Origin: Acetobacteraceae bacterium
GTDB lineage: Bacteria > Pseudomonadota > Alphaproteobacteria > Acetobacterales > Acetobacteraceae
Reading direction: 5' to 3'
DNA length: 40,968 nucleotides
NCBI GenBank assembly: GCA_025352995.1
Contig: JANXRN010000405.1
Location: 1-40,968 of the forward strand
Made by a program: the position numbers and the translations under genes
Notes under the pieces: model-generated
The model's database searches: none
Told to the model about the DNA's origin: nothing
The model's input: the letters and a program-made list of their open reading frames with translations, nothing else
In this document: one piece after another, positions 26,178 through 35,835 of the stretch
How positions within the stretch are numbered: the stretch's first letter is position 1
Layout of the letters: each line of letters opens with the position of its first letter

Positions 26178-27611
26178 CTACTTCACCCGCGCCACCCGCA
26201 GCGCGTTCGTCGTCCCCGCCTGGCCAAACGGCACCCCGGCAATCACGATGATTTCCTGTCCGCTGCTCGCAAACCCCTCCGTGCGGGCAATGCGGGTGGC
26301 GGTATTGACCGTTTCGGTCATCGATCCCACCTCCCCCACCGTCACCGCATGTGCGCCCCAGACCACGGCAAGGCGCCGTGCGGTGGTGATCGAAGGGGTT
26401 AATCCCAGAATTGGCGCTTCCGGCCGTTCGCGGGCCGCCCGCAAGGCGGTGCTGCCCGACGCAGTGAAGGCGCAAATGGCCGACGCCGAAATCGTGTGCG
26501 CCACCTGCCGCGCGGCGGCGGCGATGGCATCGGCCGCACTCGCTTCCGGGGCCGCGCGCGATGCCTCAATCATCGCGCGCCAGCCATCATCCTGTTCCAC
26601 CCGGGCGATGATCCGGTCCATGATGTTGACCGCTTCATACGGATATTGCCCGGCCGCGGTTTCACCCGACAGCATCACCGCATCCGCGCCATCGAAGACC
26701 GCGGTGGCCACGTCGGACGCTTCCGCCCGGGTTGGTGCCGGCGCGCTGATCATGCTTTCCAGCATTTGCGTCGCCACCACCACCGGCAGCCCACGGGCGC
26801 GGGCAGCGCGGACGATGCGCTTTTGCGCCAGCGGCACTTCTTCCGGCGGCAATTCCACCCCGAGATCGCCACGCGCCACCATCACCGCGTCTGACAGCGC
26901 CAGGATCGCATCGAGATTATCCAGCGCCTGCGGCTTTTCGATCTTGGTCATCACCCAGGCGCGCCCGGCAACAATGTCCCGCGCTTCGGCCACGTCTTCC
27001 GGGCGCTGCACGAATGACAGGCCGATGAAATCGACCCCGTGATCAAGCGCGAAGGCGAGATCCTCACGGTCCTTCACCGTCAGCGCCGGAATCGGCAGCA
27101 CCATGTCGGGCACATTCACGCCCTTGCGGTCCGACAGCGGGCCACCGACCAACACTTCGGTCAGCAGATGATCGTCGCGCACCCGCGTCACCCGCAGCCG
27201 CAGCTTTCCGTCATCGAGCAGCAAATTGGTGCCGATCGCCGCTGCCGCGATGATCTCCCGGTGCGGCAGTTCGACCCGGGTGACATCGCCGGGCGTCGGG
27301 TTGAGGTCGAGCCGAAAGGTCGCCCCGGTTTGCAACGATATGCGCCCGCCGCCAAAGCGGCCCACCCGCAATTTCGGCCCCTGCACGTCAGCCAGGATGC
27401 CGATCGGGCGGGCAAATTTCTTCTCCAGATCGCGGATCATCGCAATCCGCGCGGCATGATCGTCATGGCTGCCATGGGAGAAATTGAGCCGGAACACATC
27501 CGCCCCGGCCTGGAACAGCCGCGCCAACACCTCTGGCGTTGAACTTGACGGGCCGAGCGTGGCGATAATTTTGGTGCGCCGGCGCCGGCGCAGCTTGGGA
27601 CGAAGGGTCAT
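26178..27611 (-). CDS. pyk: Pyruvate kinase
   Basis: A 477-residue enzyme that converts phosphoenolpyruvate and ADP to pyruvate and ATP. Visible hallmarks are TKIIATLGPSS (13-23), RLNFSHG, the magnesium/phosphoryl site VMTKIEKPQALDN (about 217-229), ARGDLGVELP and MLSGETAAGQYP. The C-terminal regulatory domain runs from about residue 350. Its ATG overlaps the stop of the glycerate kinase gene (ATGA), so the two are made together: the kinase yields a phosphoglycerate, enolase (elsewhere) would give phosphoenolpyruvate, and this enzyme gives pyruvate. A similar pair (ttuD-ttuE) occurs in tartrate utilisation of Agrobacterium. Confidence 0.96.
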   Translation of the reverse strand: MTLRPKLRRRRRTKIIATLGPSSSTPEVLARLFQAGADVFRLNFSHGSHDDHAARIAMIRDLEKKFARPIGILADVQGPKLRVGRFGGGRISLQTGATFRLDLNPTPGDVTRVELPHREIIAAAAIGTNLLLDDGKLRLRVTRVRDDHLLTEVLVGGPLSDRKGVNVPDMVLPIPALTVKDREDLAFALDHGVDFIGLSFVQRPEDVAEARDIVAGRAWVMTKIEKPQALDNLDAILALSDAVMVARGDLGVELPPEEVPLAQKRIVRAARARGLPVVVATQMLESMISAPAPTRAEASDVATAVFDGADAVMLSGETAAGQYPYEAVNIMDRIIARVEQDDGWRAMIEASRAAPEASAADAIAAAARQVAHTISASAICAFTASGSTALRAARERPEAPILGLTPSITTARRLAVVWGAHAVTVGEVGSMTETVNTATRIARTEGFASSGQEIIVIAGVPFGQAGTTNALRVARVK

Positions 27612-28912
27612 TTGGGTTCCCGTGGCACGATCAATATTGCCCTGATATCGTTGACGTTGGTCAGCGTCGGCCCAGTGCGGATCAGATCGCCGATGCCATT
27701 GAACAGTTGATAGCTATCATGCGCATCAAGCAGGGCGCGCGGGTTGAGGCCGGCTTTTTCCGCCCGTGCCAGCGTGTCCGGCCCCACCAGCGCACCCGCC
27801 GCGTCCTGGTTGCCGTCAATCCCGTCAGTATCGCCGGCCAACGCCCAGACGCCGCGTTGGCCCTTGAGCTGCACCGCAAGCGCCAGCAGGAATTCCGTAT
27901 TGCGGCCGCCCTGGGTGGTGGGCTTGGCGGGGTCGAGGGTCACCGTGGTTTCCCCACCCGACAGCATCACCGCCGGCGGCTTGGCCGGAAAGCCGTTCTT
28001 TTCGATGAACGTCGCCATGCCGGCCATGATGATGCCCATGTCCCGGCTTTCGCCTTCTAGCGCGTCGCCCAGGATCATCGGTTCGATCCCCATGGCGCGC
28101 GCGGCGGCGGCGGCGGCGTCCAACGCCATCGCCGGCGTCGCGATCAGGCGATAATCGGCGGGCGGCAAGCTGCCCGGCTTGGGGGTTTCATCGTGATCTT
28201 GCGCCAGGCGTGCCATCGCGGCCGGTGGCAGTTTCATCCGGTAGCGGGCAACGATGGCGCGCGCATCGGCGAACAGGCTGGCATCGGGCACCGTGGGGCC
28301 GGACGCGATAACCGCCGGGCTGTCGCCGGGCACGTCGCTGATTGCCAAGGTCACCAACCGCGCCGGGGCCGCCGCCGCCGCCAGCCTGCCACCTTTGATG
28401 CCCGACAGATGCTTGCGGATGACGTTCATTTCGCCAATCGTCGCGCCGCATTCCAGCAATACCCGGTTGACTGCGATCTTGTCGGCCAGTTCCAACCCCG
28501 GCGCCGGCAGCGCCATCAGCGCTGACCCACCGCCGGAAATCAGCGCGATCACCAGATCGTCCTTGGTCAGCCCGTGCACGGCGGCAAGGATTTTCGTGGC
28601 CGAAGCTGCGCTGTTGGCATCGGGGCGCGGATGGGACGCTTGCAGGACCTCAATATGCCGGGTCGGCACCGCATGCTCGTATCGTGTCACCACGACACCC
28701 GACAGCGCCATATCGGGCCAGGCATCTTCCAGCGCCGCCGCCATCACCGCCGCCGCCTTGCCCGCGCCGACCACGACCACCCGTCCGGATTTCGGCCGAT
28801 CCGGCAAGTGCCGCGCGAGCACCACCCGCGGGTCCGCCGCCGCCACCGCCGCATCGAAAATCCCGCGCAAAGCCGCCCGCGCCGCGGCGTCTGTCCAAGT
28901 CAGGTTGGCCAT
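27608..28912 (-). CDS. Glycerate 2-kinase (GckA/TtuD, MOFRL family)
   Basis: A 434-residue protein of the DUF4147 plus MOFRL type, which phosphorylates D-glycerate to 2-phosphoglycerate. Older annotation calls many of these hydroxypyruvate reductases. Markers are VVVVGAGKAAAVMA (about 45-58), LISGGGSALMALP (about 118-130), MNVIRKHLSGIKGGRLA, and the MOFRL part with LSGGETTVTL and GRNTEFLLALA near the C-terminus, followed by AGDTDGIDG. ATG 28912 is the first start before the conserved WTDAAARAALRGIFDAAV; the much longer open frame upstream has no family similarity. It overlaps pyk by four bases and is divergent from the DUF1244 gene. Confidence 0.92.
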   Translation of the reverse strand: MANLTWTDAAARAALRGIFDAAVAAADPRVVLARHLPDRPKSGRVVVVGAGKAAAVMAAALEDAWPDMALSGVVVTRYEHAVPTRHIEVLQASHPRPDANSAASATKILAAVHGLTKDDLVIALISGGGSALMALPAPGLELADKIAVNRVLLECGATIGEMNVIRKHLSGIKGGRLAAAAAPARLVTLAISDVPGDSPAVIASGPTVPDASLFADARAIVARYRMKLPPAAMARLAQDHDETPKPGSLPPADYRLIATPAMALDAAAAAARAMGIEPMILGDALEGESRDMGIIMAGMATFIEKNGFPAKPPAVMLSGGETTVTLDPAKPTTQGGRNTEFLLALAVQLKGQRGVWALAGDTDGIDGNQDAAGALVGPDTLARAEKAGLNPRALLDAHDSYQLFNGIGDLIRTGPTLTNVNDIRAILIVPREPK

Positions 28913-29000
28913 CCCATGTTTGGTTCCGCTATCATTTTGGCAGACTATGGCAAAATCTTGCCGCCCGCACCATCTTTGCTGTCTGATCAGGAGTGCCCCA

Positions 29001-29312
29001 ATGCCTGTCCCCGACCTCGCCCCCACCACCACCGAAGCCCTTGAAGCCGCCGCCTTCCGTCGTCTGGTGGCGCATTTGCGCGACCGCAGCGATGTGCAGA
29101 ATATTGACCTGATGAACCTCGCCGGCTTCTGCCGCAATTGCCTGAGCCGGTGGTACCGCGAGGAAGCCGCGATCCAAGGCATCACCATCGCCGATCCCGA
29201 TGCGCGCGAAATCGTCTATGGCATGCCCTACAAGGACTGGCAGGCGAAAAACCAGGCGCCCGCGACCGCCGAACAACAGGCCGCCTTCGGCAAATCGCAC
29301 GCAGGTCATTGA
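29001..29312 (+). CDS. DUF1244 family protein
   Basis: A 103-residue protein almost entirely made of the DUF1244 domain: FRRLVAHLRDRSDVQNIDLM, then NLAGFCRNCLSRWYREE and REIVYGMPYKDWQAK. The CxxC (FCRNCL) could bind metal. The family is common and conserved in alphaproteobacteria and has no agreed function that I know of. ATG 29001 follows CAGGAG. It is followed 57 bp later by the GapR gene, so the two may be co-transcribed. Divergent from the glycerate kinase gene; the 88-bp gap holds a small inverted repeat (GGCAA-AATC-TTGCC) of unknown meaning. Confidence 0.88.
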   Translation: MPVPDLAPTTTEALEAAAFRRLVAHLRDRSDVQNIDLMNLAGFCRNCLSRWYREEAAIQGITIADPDAREIVYGMPYKDWQAKNQAPATAEQQAAFGKSHAGH

Positions 29313-29369
29313 CCCACGCCCGCGCCACGGCTACTTCCGCCGCCCCACGCAGCTAGAAGGATTTTGGCC

Positions 29370-29645
29370 ATGGCGCTCCCCGCACAAGAAGCTACCGAAG
29401 AAGGCGCGCAGTGGGGCAATATCGGCGCCGACCGGCTGCGCAGCCTCGTCGAACGCATCGAACGGCTGGAAGAAGAGCGCAAATCGCTCGGCTCCGATAT
29501 CAAGGACATCTACGCCGAGGCAAAATCTGCCGGTTACGACGTGAAAGTGATCCGCCAGCTGATCCGGATCAGGAAGCAGGAGCCCGCCGATGTTGAGGAG
29601 CAGGAGACGCTGCTCGATGTGTATCGCCGCGCCTTGGGGATGTAG
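29370..29645 (+). CDS. GapR family DNA-binding protein (DUF2312)
   Basis: A 91-residue, mostly helical protein. GapR of Caulobacter binds overtwisted, A/T-rich DNA ahead of replication and transcription and stimulates topoisomerases. The conserved core LRSLVERIERLEEERKSLGS, then DIKDIYAEAKSAGYDVKVIR and QLIRIRK, is present. ATG 29370 has AGAAGGA 8 nt upstream; a TTG two codons earlier is less likely. The stop is followed within 20 bp by repeat copy 6. GapR prefers A/T-rich DNA, and the A/T-rich palindromic repeats in this otherwise GC-rich window are obvious places to ask about binding, though nothing here shows it. Confidence 0.92.
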   Translation: MALPAQEATEEGAQWGNIGADRLRSLVERIERLEEERKSLGSDIKDIYAEAKSAGYDVKVIRQLIRIRKQEPADVEEQETLLDVYRRALGM

Positions 29646-29665
29646 CTGCGACATAAGGCTTTTCT

Positions 29666-29690
29666 GGTCTTTTTGGTCCTAAAAAGAACC
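29666..29690 (-). repeat. Palindromic intergenic repeat, copy 6 (degenerate)
   Basis: Arms GGTCTTTTT and AAAAAGAACC around GGTCCT, with one unpaired base. The preceding CTTTTCT replaces the usual T-tract. It lies between gapR and dusB, with the family's gene-facing side towards dusB. The most decayed copy in the window. Confidence 0.65.
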
Positions 29691-29763
29691 GGCTTCCTCG
29701 CCGAATTCGGGTGTGACAACGCGATTGCGCATCCGAGTGACATCCCCTAATTATGCTCAAATC

Positions 29764-30834
29764 ATGGGCAATATCTCCGACATGCTGCATCATCCGCAGC
29801 CACAGGCGCTGAAACCGATCATTCTCGGCGGGGTGGTGATCGACGTGCCGGTCATCCTGGCGCCGATGTCCGGGGTGACCGATTTGCCGTTCCGACGGCT
29901 GGCGCGGGAGCTTGGGGCCGGCTTGGTGGTATCGGAGATGATCGCGTCCTGGGCGATGATCCGGGAAAACGCGGCGACCTTGCGGATGGCAACCCTCGAA
30001 GGGCGGCCATCGTCAATCCAGTTAGCCGGCTGCGATCCGGCGGCGATGGCCGAGGCTGCCAAAATTGCGGTCGGCCGCGGGGCCGATATCGTCGACATTA
30101 ATTTCGGCTGTCCGGTGAAAAAGGTCGCCGTCGGGCAGGCTGCCGGCAGCGCGCTGATGCGTGATGAACTCGGCGCGGCGCGGATTCTGGAAGCCACCGT
30201 CAAGGCAGTGAATGTGCCGGTAACCTTGAAGATGCGGATGGGCTGGGACCACACCACGCTCAACGCACCGAAGCTTGCACGGATCGCCGAAGACCTTGGC
30301 ATTCGCATGGTAACGGTGCATGGCCGCACACGGCAGCAATTTTACACCGGCATCGCGAACTGGGATTTCATTGCCGAGGTCAAGAACGCGGTGCGCATCC
30401 CGGTGATTGCCAATGGCGATATCATCACCTCGGCGGATGCGCGGGAGGCACTGGCGCGATCCGGGGCGGATGGCGTGATGATCGGGCGCGGCTGCTATGG
30501 CCGGCCATGGTTCCCGGCGCAGGTGGCAGAATTTCTGCAAACAGGGAGCGAGCCGGTGGAGCCCGATCTGGCAACCCAGAAATCCATCCTGCTACGCCAC
30601 TATGATTTGATGTTGCAGTATTTCGGCGTTGAGCCGGGGCTGCGGATGGCGCGCAAGCATCTCGCTTGGTACTCACGCGGCCTGGCGGGTTCGGCCGAAT
30701 TCCGTGCGACCGTAACCCGGGTGGCCGACGTGCCTTCGGTGCTGGCGCTGATCGACCGGTTCTACGATCCGCTGATCGAACGGGGCGCAACCCGCATTGT
30801 CCCCCGCGACGACGCGCTGGCGGAGGCAGCATGA
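29764..30834 (+). CDS. dusB: tRNA-dihydrouridine synthase DusB (NifR3-like)
   Basis: A 356-residue flavoenzyme that reduces uridine to dihydrouridine in tRNA. The TIM barrel opens with VILAPMSGVTDLPFRRLA. The catalytic cysteine is in NFGCPVKK. VTVHGRTRQQFYTG, PVIANGDI and VMIGRGCYGRPW mark the FMN phosphate region. The C-terminal helical domain follows from about 255. Several starts are possible (GTG 29713, ATG 29764, ATG 29782) and none has a clear Shine-Dalgarno site; I chose 29764. Its stop overlaps the ntrB start (ATGA). Placement ahead of ntrBC is classical for nifR3/dusB in alphaproteobacteria. Confidence 0.95.
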   Translation: MGNISDMLHHPQPQALKPIILGGVVIDVPVILAPMSGVTDLPFRRLARELGAGLVVSEMIASWAMIRENAATLRMATLEGRPSSIQLAGCDPAAMAEAAKIAVGRGADIVDINFGCPVKKVAVGQAAGSALMRDELGAARILEATVKAVNVPVTLKMRMGWDHTTLNAPKLARIAEDLGIRMVTVHGRTRQQFYTGIANWDFIAEVKNAVRIPVIANGDIITSADAREALARSGADGVMIGRGCYGRPWFPAQVAEFLQTGSEPVEPDLATQKSILLRHYDLMLQYFGVEPGLRMARKHLAWYSRGLAGSAEFRATVTRVADVPSVLALIDRFYDPLIERGATRIVPRDDALAEAA

Positions 30835-31964
30835 CCAGCCTGGCCCAACGCGCGTTGCGGGTGGTGCGCGGCGGTGCCCTCGCGCCGAAACCGATTGACG
30901 CCACAGCACTGATTGCCGCCTTGCCGATGCCGGTCGTGGTGCTGGACAGCGATAATCGCTTCCGCTTTGCCAATCACGACGCCGAGCAGTTTTTCGGCAT
31001 TTCCGCCGGCAGCCTGGCGCAGATGACGCTTGGCGATCTGGTGCCCCTAGATAATCCGATTTTTCTGCTGATCGATCAGGTCCGCCGGGTAGGCGCCACC
31101 GTCGCCGATCACGACATGACGCTTGAAAGCCCAAGACTGAATAAACGAGGGCTTACCGTGCAGGGTTCGCCGCTTTTGGGCGAAGCCGGGTCGGTGATCC
31201 TGGTGTTGCAGGATGCGTCTGCGGCGCGCAGCCTCGATCGGCAATTGGGGTTTCGCAGCGCCGCCCGCAGCGTTGCCGGCATGGCGGCGATTTTGGCGCA
31301 CGAAGTTAAGAACCCGCTCTCCGGCATTCGCGGCGCAGCCCAATTGCTGGAAGCCAGCGTCCATCCCGATGATCGGGAATTGACGGTGCTGATCCGCGAC
31401 GAAGCCGATCGCATCCGGGCACTGGTCGATCGGATGGAAGTGTTCGGCGAAAAGCCGGTGACGTTTGCGCCGGTCAACATCCACCGGGTGCTCGAACATG
31501 TCCGGCGCCTGTCGCAGTCCGGTTTCGCCGAGCAAATCCGTTTCGTTGAAATCTACGACCCGAGCCTGCCGCCGGTGCTCGGCAACCGTGATCAACTGGT
31601 GCAGGTGCTGCTAAATCTTGTCAAAAATGCCTCGGAAGCGGTTGGTGGAACAGGGGAAATCACCCTCACAACCGCCTATCAGCAAGGGGTGCGTCTGGCC
31701 ATTCATGGCTCCAACGCACGGGTCGATCTGCCGCTGGTGGTGGCGGTGCGCGATAACGGGCCGGGGATTTCCGACGATATCAGGCCACATTTGTTCGACC
31801 CTTTCGTGACCAGCAAGCCGAGCGGCAGCGGGCTGGGCCTCGCGCTGGTGGCCAAGATTGTCGCCGACCATGGTGGGCTGATCGAAGTGGATAGCCGGCC
31901 GGGGCGGACAGAGTTCCGCTTGCACCTGGCGATGCATCCGGATGATGGGGTGGGGCAGGTATGA
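30831..31964 (+). CDS. ntrB: Nitrogen regulation sensor histidine kinase NtrB
   Basis: A 377-residue cytoplasmic kinase/phosphatase that senses nitrogen status through PII and phosphorylates NtrC. It has an N-terminal PAS domain (about 26-130, LPMPVVVLDSDNRFRFANH). The H-box ILAHEVKNPLSGIRG carries the phospho-accepting His157. ATP-binding boxes follow: LLNLVKNASEAV (N), VRDNGPGI (G1) and GSGLGLALV (G2). There are no membrane segments. It is coupled to dusB by ATGA. Unlike the tight ntrB-ntrC spacing usual in these operons, 183 bp with two inverted palindromic repeats separate it from ntrC. Confidence 0.96.
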   Translation: MTSLAQRALRVVRGGALAPKPIDATALIAALPMPVVVLDSDNRFRFANHDAEQFFGISAGSLAQMTLGDLVPLDNPIFLLIDQVRRVGATVADHDMTLESPRLNKRGLTVQGSPLLGEAGSVILVLQDASAARSLDRQLGFRSAARSVAGMAAILAHEVKNPLSGIRGAAQLLEASVHPDDRELTVLIRDEADRIRALVDRMEVFGEKPVTFAPVNIHRVLEHVRRLSQSGFAEQIRFVEIYDPSLPPVLGNRDQLVQVLLNLVKNASEAVGGTGEITLTTAYQQGVRLAIHGSNARVDLPLVVAVRDNGPGISDDIRPHLFDPFVTSKPSGSGLGLALVAKIVADHGGLIEVDSRPGRTEFRLHLAMHPDDGVGQV

Positions 31965-31979
31965 GAGGGGAGGGAAGTT

Positions 31980-32003
31980 CTTCTTTTTGTGAACAAAAAG
32001 AAG
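31980..32003 (+). repeat. Palindromic intergenic repeat, copy 7 (after ntrB)
   Basis: Perfect arms CTTCTTTTTGT and ACAAAAAGAAG around GA, then CAAAAAAAACTTTCC. Its outer flank (32017-32039), read on the other strand, contains GCCAACGGCCAGGGAGTAAC, shared in part with copies 3 and 5. It begins 15 bp after ntrB and is inverted relative to copy 8. Confidence 0.88.
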
Positions 32004-32096
32004 CAAAAAAAACTTTCCGACGTTACTCCCTGGCCGTTGGCTTGGGTCCTACCGCCGTCCCTCGGCAACCGTACAAAGTAAGAAAAAGTTTTTTTG

Positions 32097-32120
32097 GTTC
32101 TTTTTGTTCACAAAAAGAAC
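32097..32120 (-). repeat. Palindromic intergenic repeat, copy 8 (before ntrC)
   Basis: Core identical to copies 3 and 5, with AAAAAGTTTTTTTG before it. It ends 27 bp upstream of the ntrC ATG. With copy 7 it forms an inverted pair with 93 bp between cores, filling the ntrB-ntrC gap. Confidence 0.88.
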
Positions 32121-32147
32121 TGCTTCCTTCCTTCAACCAGGCACAAA

Positions 32148-33614
<1,467 letters not shown>

Positions 33615-33615
33615 C

Positions 33616-35829
33616 ATGGCGGTAGCGCCCACCCGGCGGGCGGCGCGAACCGGCTGGCGGCAGGCCCTCGCCCGGATTTTATTGAGCAACGCCACGACGT
33701 TGCTGCTCGCAGCGGCGGCACTCGCGCTGGGTTCCAGCGCCTTTGCCATTTTCAACGGCGAAGTGCCCTCCCCCACCGTTGTGTTCGGCCTGGTGCTGGC
33801 GACGGTGGTGGTGCTGCTGCCCCTGCTGGCGCTGATGGCGGCACGGGTCACCGGGGTATGGTTCGAACGACGGCGCGGGGTCGCCGGCGCCAGGTTGCAT
33901 GTCCGCCTGGTGCTGCTGTTCGGCGGCGTGGCGGTAGTGCCGACCATCGTGATGGCGATTTTCGCCAGCGTGTTCTTCAACATGGTGGTGCAGAACTGGT
34001 TCAACGACAATGTCCGCACCGCGCTGAGCGAAAGCCTGCAAGTCGCCCGCGGCTACGCTGATGAGCATCGCAACAAAATCCGCGCCGACGCCATCGAAAT
34101 GGGCAATGACCTCGACCGTGCCCGGGTGCTGTATGCCAACGATCCCGACCAGTTTGCCGCCGTGCTGGCCGAACAGACCGCATTGCGCGGGCTGACCGAG
34201 GCGACGATTTTTGAGCCTTTGACCGGCCAGATACTGGCGCATTATCCCGACACGGTTGAGCCATCGCTGCCGCCGGACGCGGTGGTGGCACGAGGCGTCG
34301 CCGGCGAAATTCCGGTTTTCGGCAGCCCCGATGGCACCCAGGTGCAGGCGCTGGTCAACCTCAATTTCGGCGCCATCCGCTTGCTGGCAATCGGCCGGCC
34401 GGTCGATACTGCGATCCTTGACCATATCAGCCGCACCGAGCAGGTGGTCGCCGAATATCAGCGCCAGGACGCCAATAGCACCGGCTTGCAGGTGACATTC
34501 GCGCTGGTGTTTACCCTGATCGCGCTGGTCGTGCTGGTAGCCGCCGTGCTGACCGGGCTGCTGCTCGCCAACCAGATCGCCCGCCCGGTTGGCCGCTTGA
34601 TCGCCGCCGTCGAACGGGTGCGGGGCGGCGATTTGACCGTGCGCGTGCCGGAACGCGACACCGGGGACGAAATTTCCTGGCTCGGCCGCGCCTTCAACCG
34701 TATGACCGGCCAACTGGCCGCCCAGCGCGGCGAATTGATGGATGCCTACGGCCAGATCGACAAACGCCGGCGCTTCATCGAGGCCGTGCTGTCCGGCGTT
34801 TCGGCCGGGGTGATCGGGCTTGATCAGGATGGCCGGATCGAACTGCCCAACCGGATCGCCGGGCTGTTGCTCGACATCGATCTGCTCGCGGTGATCGGCC
34901 AGAAGCTTGCCGATGTGGTGCCGGAATTTGCCCCACTGCTGGACCGCGCGCTCGCGGCGCCAGGCCAGCCGCATACCGCCGAGGTCGCGATTGGCCCGCC
35001 GAGCCATCGCCGGGTGCTGCTGCTACGGATCGGCGCCGACCATCACGGGCTGGCAATGGCCGAGGATGATGTCGCGCGGATTTTCCATTTTGTTGCGACC
35101 TTTGATGACATCACCGAACTCCAGTCCGCCCAGCGCAAGGCCGCCTGGTCCGATGTCGCCCGCCGCATCGCCCATGAAATCAAGAACCCGCTAACCCCGA
35201 TCCAGCTTTCCGCCGAGCGGCTGAAACGCCGTTTCGCGCGGGAAATCACCTCGGACCCGGAAACCTTTATCCAATGCGCCGATACGATCGTGCGCCATGT
35301 CGGTGATATCGGGCGGATGGTGGATGAATTCTCGTCCTTCGCGCGCATGCCGCAACCGGTCATCCGGCCGGAACCGATTGGCCGGGTGGTGCGCGATGCG
35401 CTGGTGCTGCAGCAGACCGGGCACCCGGAAATTGCCTGGGAGGTGACCCTGCCCGATCAGGACATCGTCGCCCCGTGTGACCGGCGGCTACTCGGCCAGG
35501 CGCTGACCAATTTGCTGCAAAACGCCGCCGATGCGGTCGCCGCGGTCGGCGATGCCCGCATTGCGGTGACCTTGGTGGCGGCCGACGGCAAGGTTTGCAT
35601 CACCGTCGCCGATAACGGCGCGGGTCTGCCCGATCAAGATCGCGACCGGTTGACCGAACCCTATGTCACCCACAAGCCGAAAGGCACCGGGCTGGGCCTG
35701 GCGATCGTGAAGAAGATCATGGAAGACCTCGGCGGCAGCTTGCTGCTCGAAGATCGGGTACCCGGTGCTGGCTGGCCCGGCACGGGCGCGTCGGTCAGTT
35801 TGTGCTGGCCGGTTTCGGGGGTAGGATAG
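33616..35829 (+). CDS. ntrY: Membrane sensor histidine kinase NtrY
   Basis: A 737-residue kinase partner of NtrX. Membrane segments lie at about 19-47, 57-76, 96-118 and 294-320. The periplasmic part is between the last two, and a HAMP domain follows (about 320-375, NQIARPVGRLIAAVERVRGG). Next come a PAS domain, the H-box VARRIAHEIKNPLTPI with His520, an N-box LLQNAADAV and a G2-box GTGLGLAIV. It is thought to sense nitrogen or redox cues in alphaproteobacteria. ATG 33616 lies one base after the ntrC stop with no good ribosome site, so translation probably depends on ntrC; a TTG three codons upstream is possible. Confidence 0.95.
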   Translation: MAVAPTRRAARTGWRQALARILLSNATTLLLAAAALALGSSAFAIFNGEVPSPTVVFGLVLATVVVLLPLLALMAARVTGVWFERRRGVAGARLHVRLVLLFGGVAVVPTIVMAIFASVFFNMVVQNWFNDNVRTALSESLQVARGYADEHRNKIRADAIEMGNDLDRARVLYANDPDQFAAVLAEQTALRGLTEATIFEPLTGQILAHYPDTVEPSLPPDAVVARGVAGEIPVFGSPDGTQVQALVNLNFGAIRLLAIGRPVDTAILDHISRTEQVVAEYQRQDANSTGLQVTFALVFTLIALVVLVAAVLTGLLLANQIARPVGRLIAAVERVRGGDLTVRVPERDTGDEISWLGRAFNRMTGQLAAQRGELMDAYGQIDKRRRFIEAVLSGVSAGVIGLDQDGRIELPNRIAGLLLDIDLLAVIGQKLADVVPEFAPLLDRALAAPGQPHTAEVAIGPPSHRRVLLLRIGADHHGLAMAEDDVARIFHFVATFDDITELQSAQRKAAWSDVARRIAHEIKNPLTPIQLSAERLKRRFAREITSDPETFIQCADTIVRHVGDIGRMVDEFSSFARMPQPVIRPEPIGRVVRDALVLQQTGHPEIAWEVTLPDQDIVAPCDRRLLGQALTNLLQNAADAVAAVGDARIAVTLVAADGKVCITVADNGAGLPDQDRDRLTEPYVTHKPKGTGLGLAIVKKIMEDLGGSLLLEDRVPGAGWPGTGASVSLCWPVSGVG

Positions 35830-35835
35830 CGCCCC

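Noticed and set aside
28913-29188. N-terminal extension of the glycerate kinase
   Set aside because: It runs antisense through the DUF1244 gene and has no similarity to the family.
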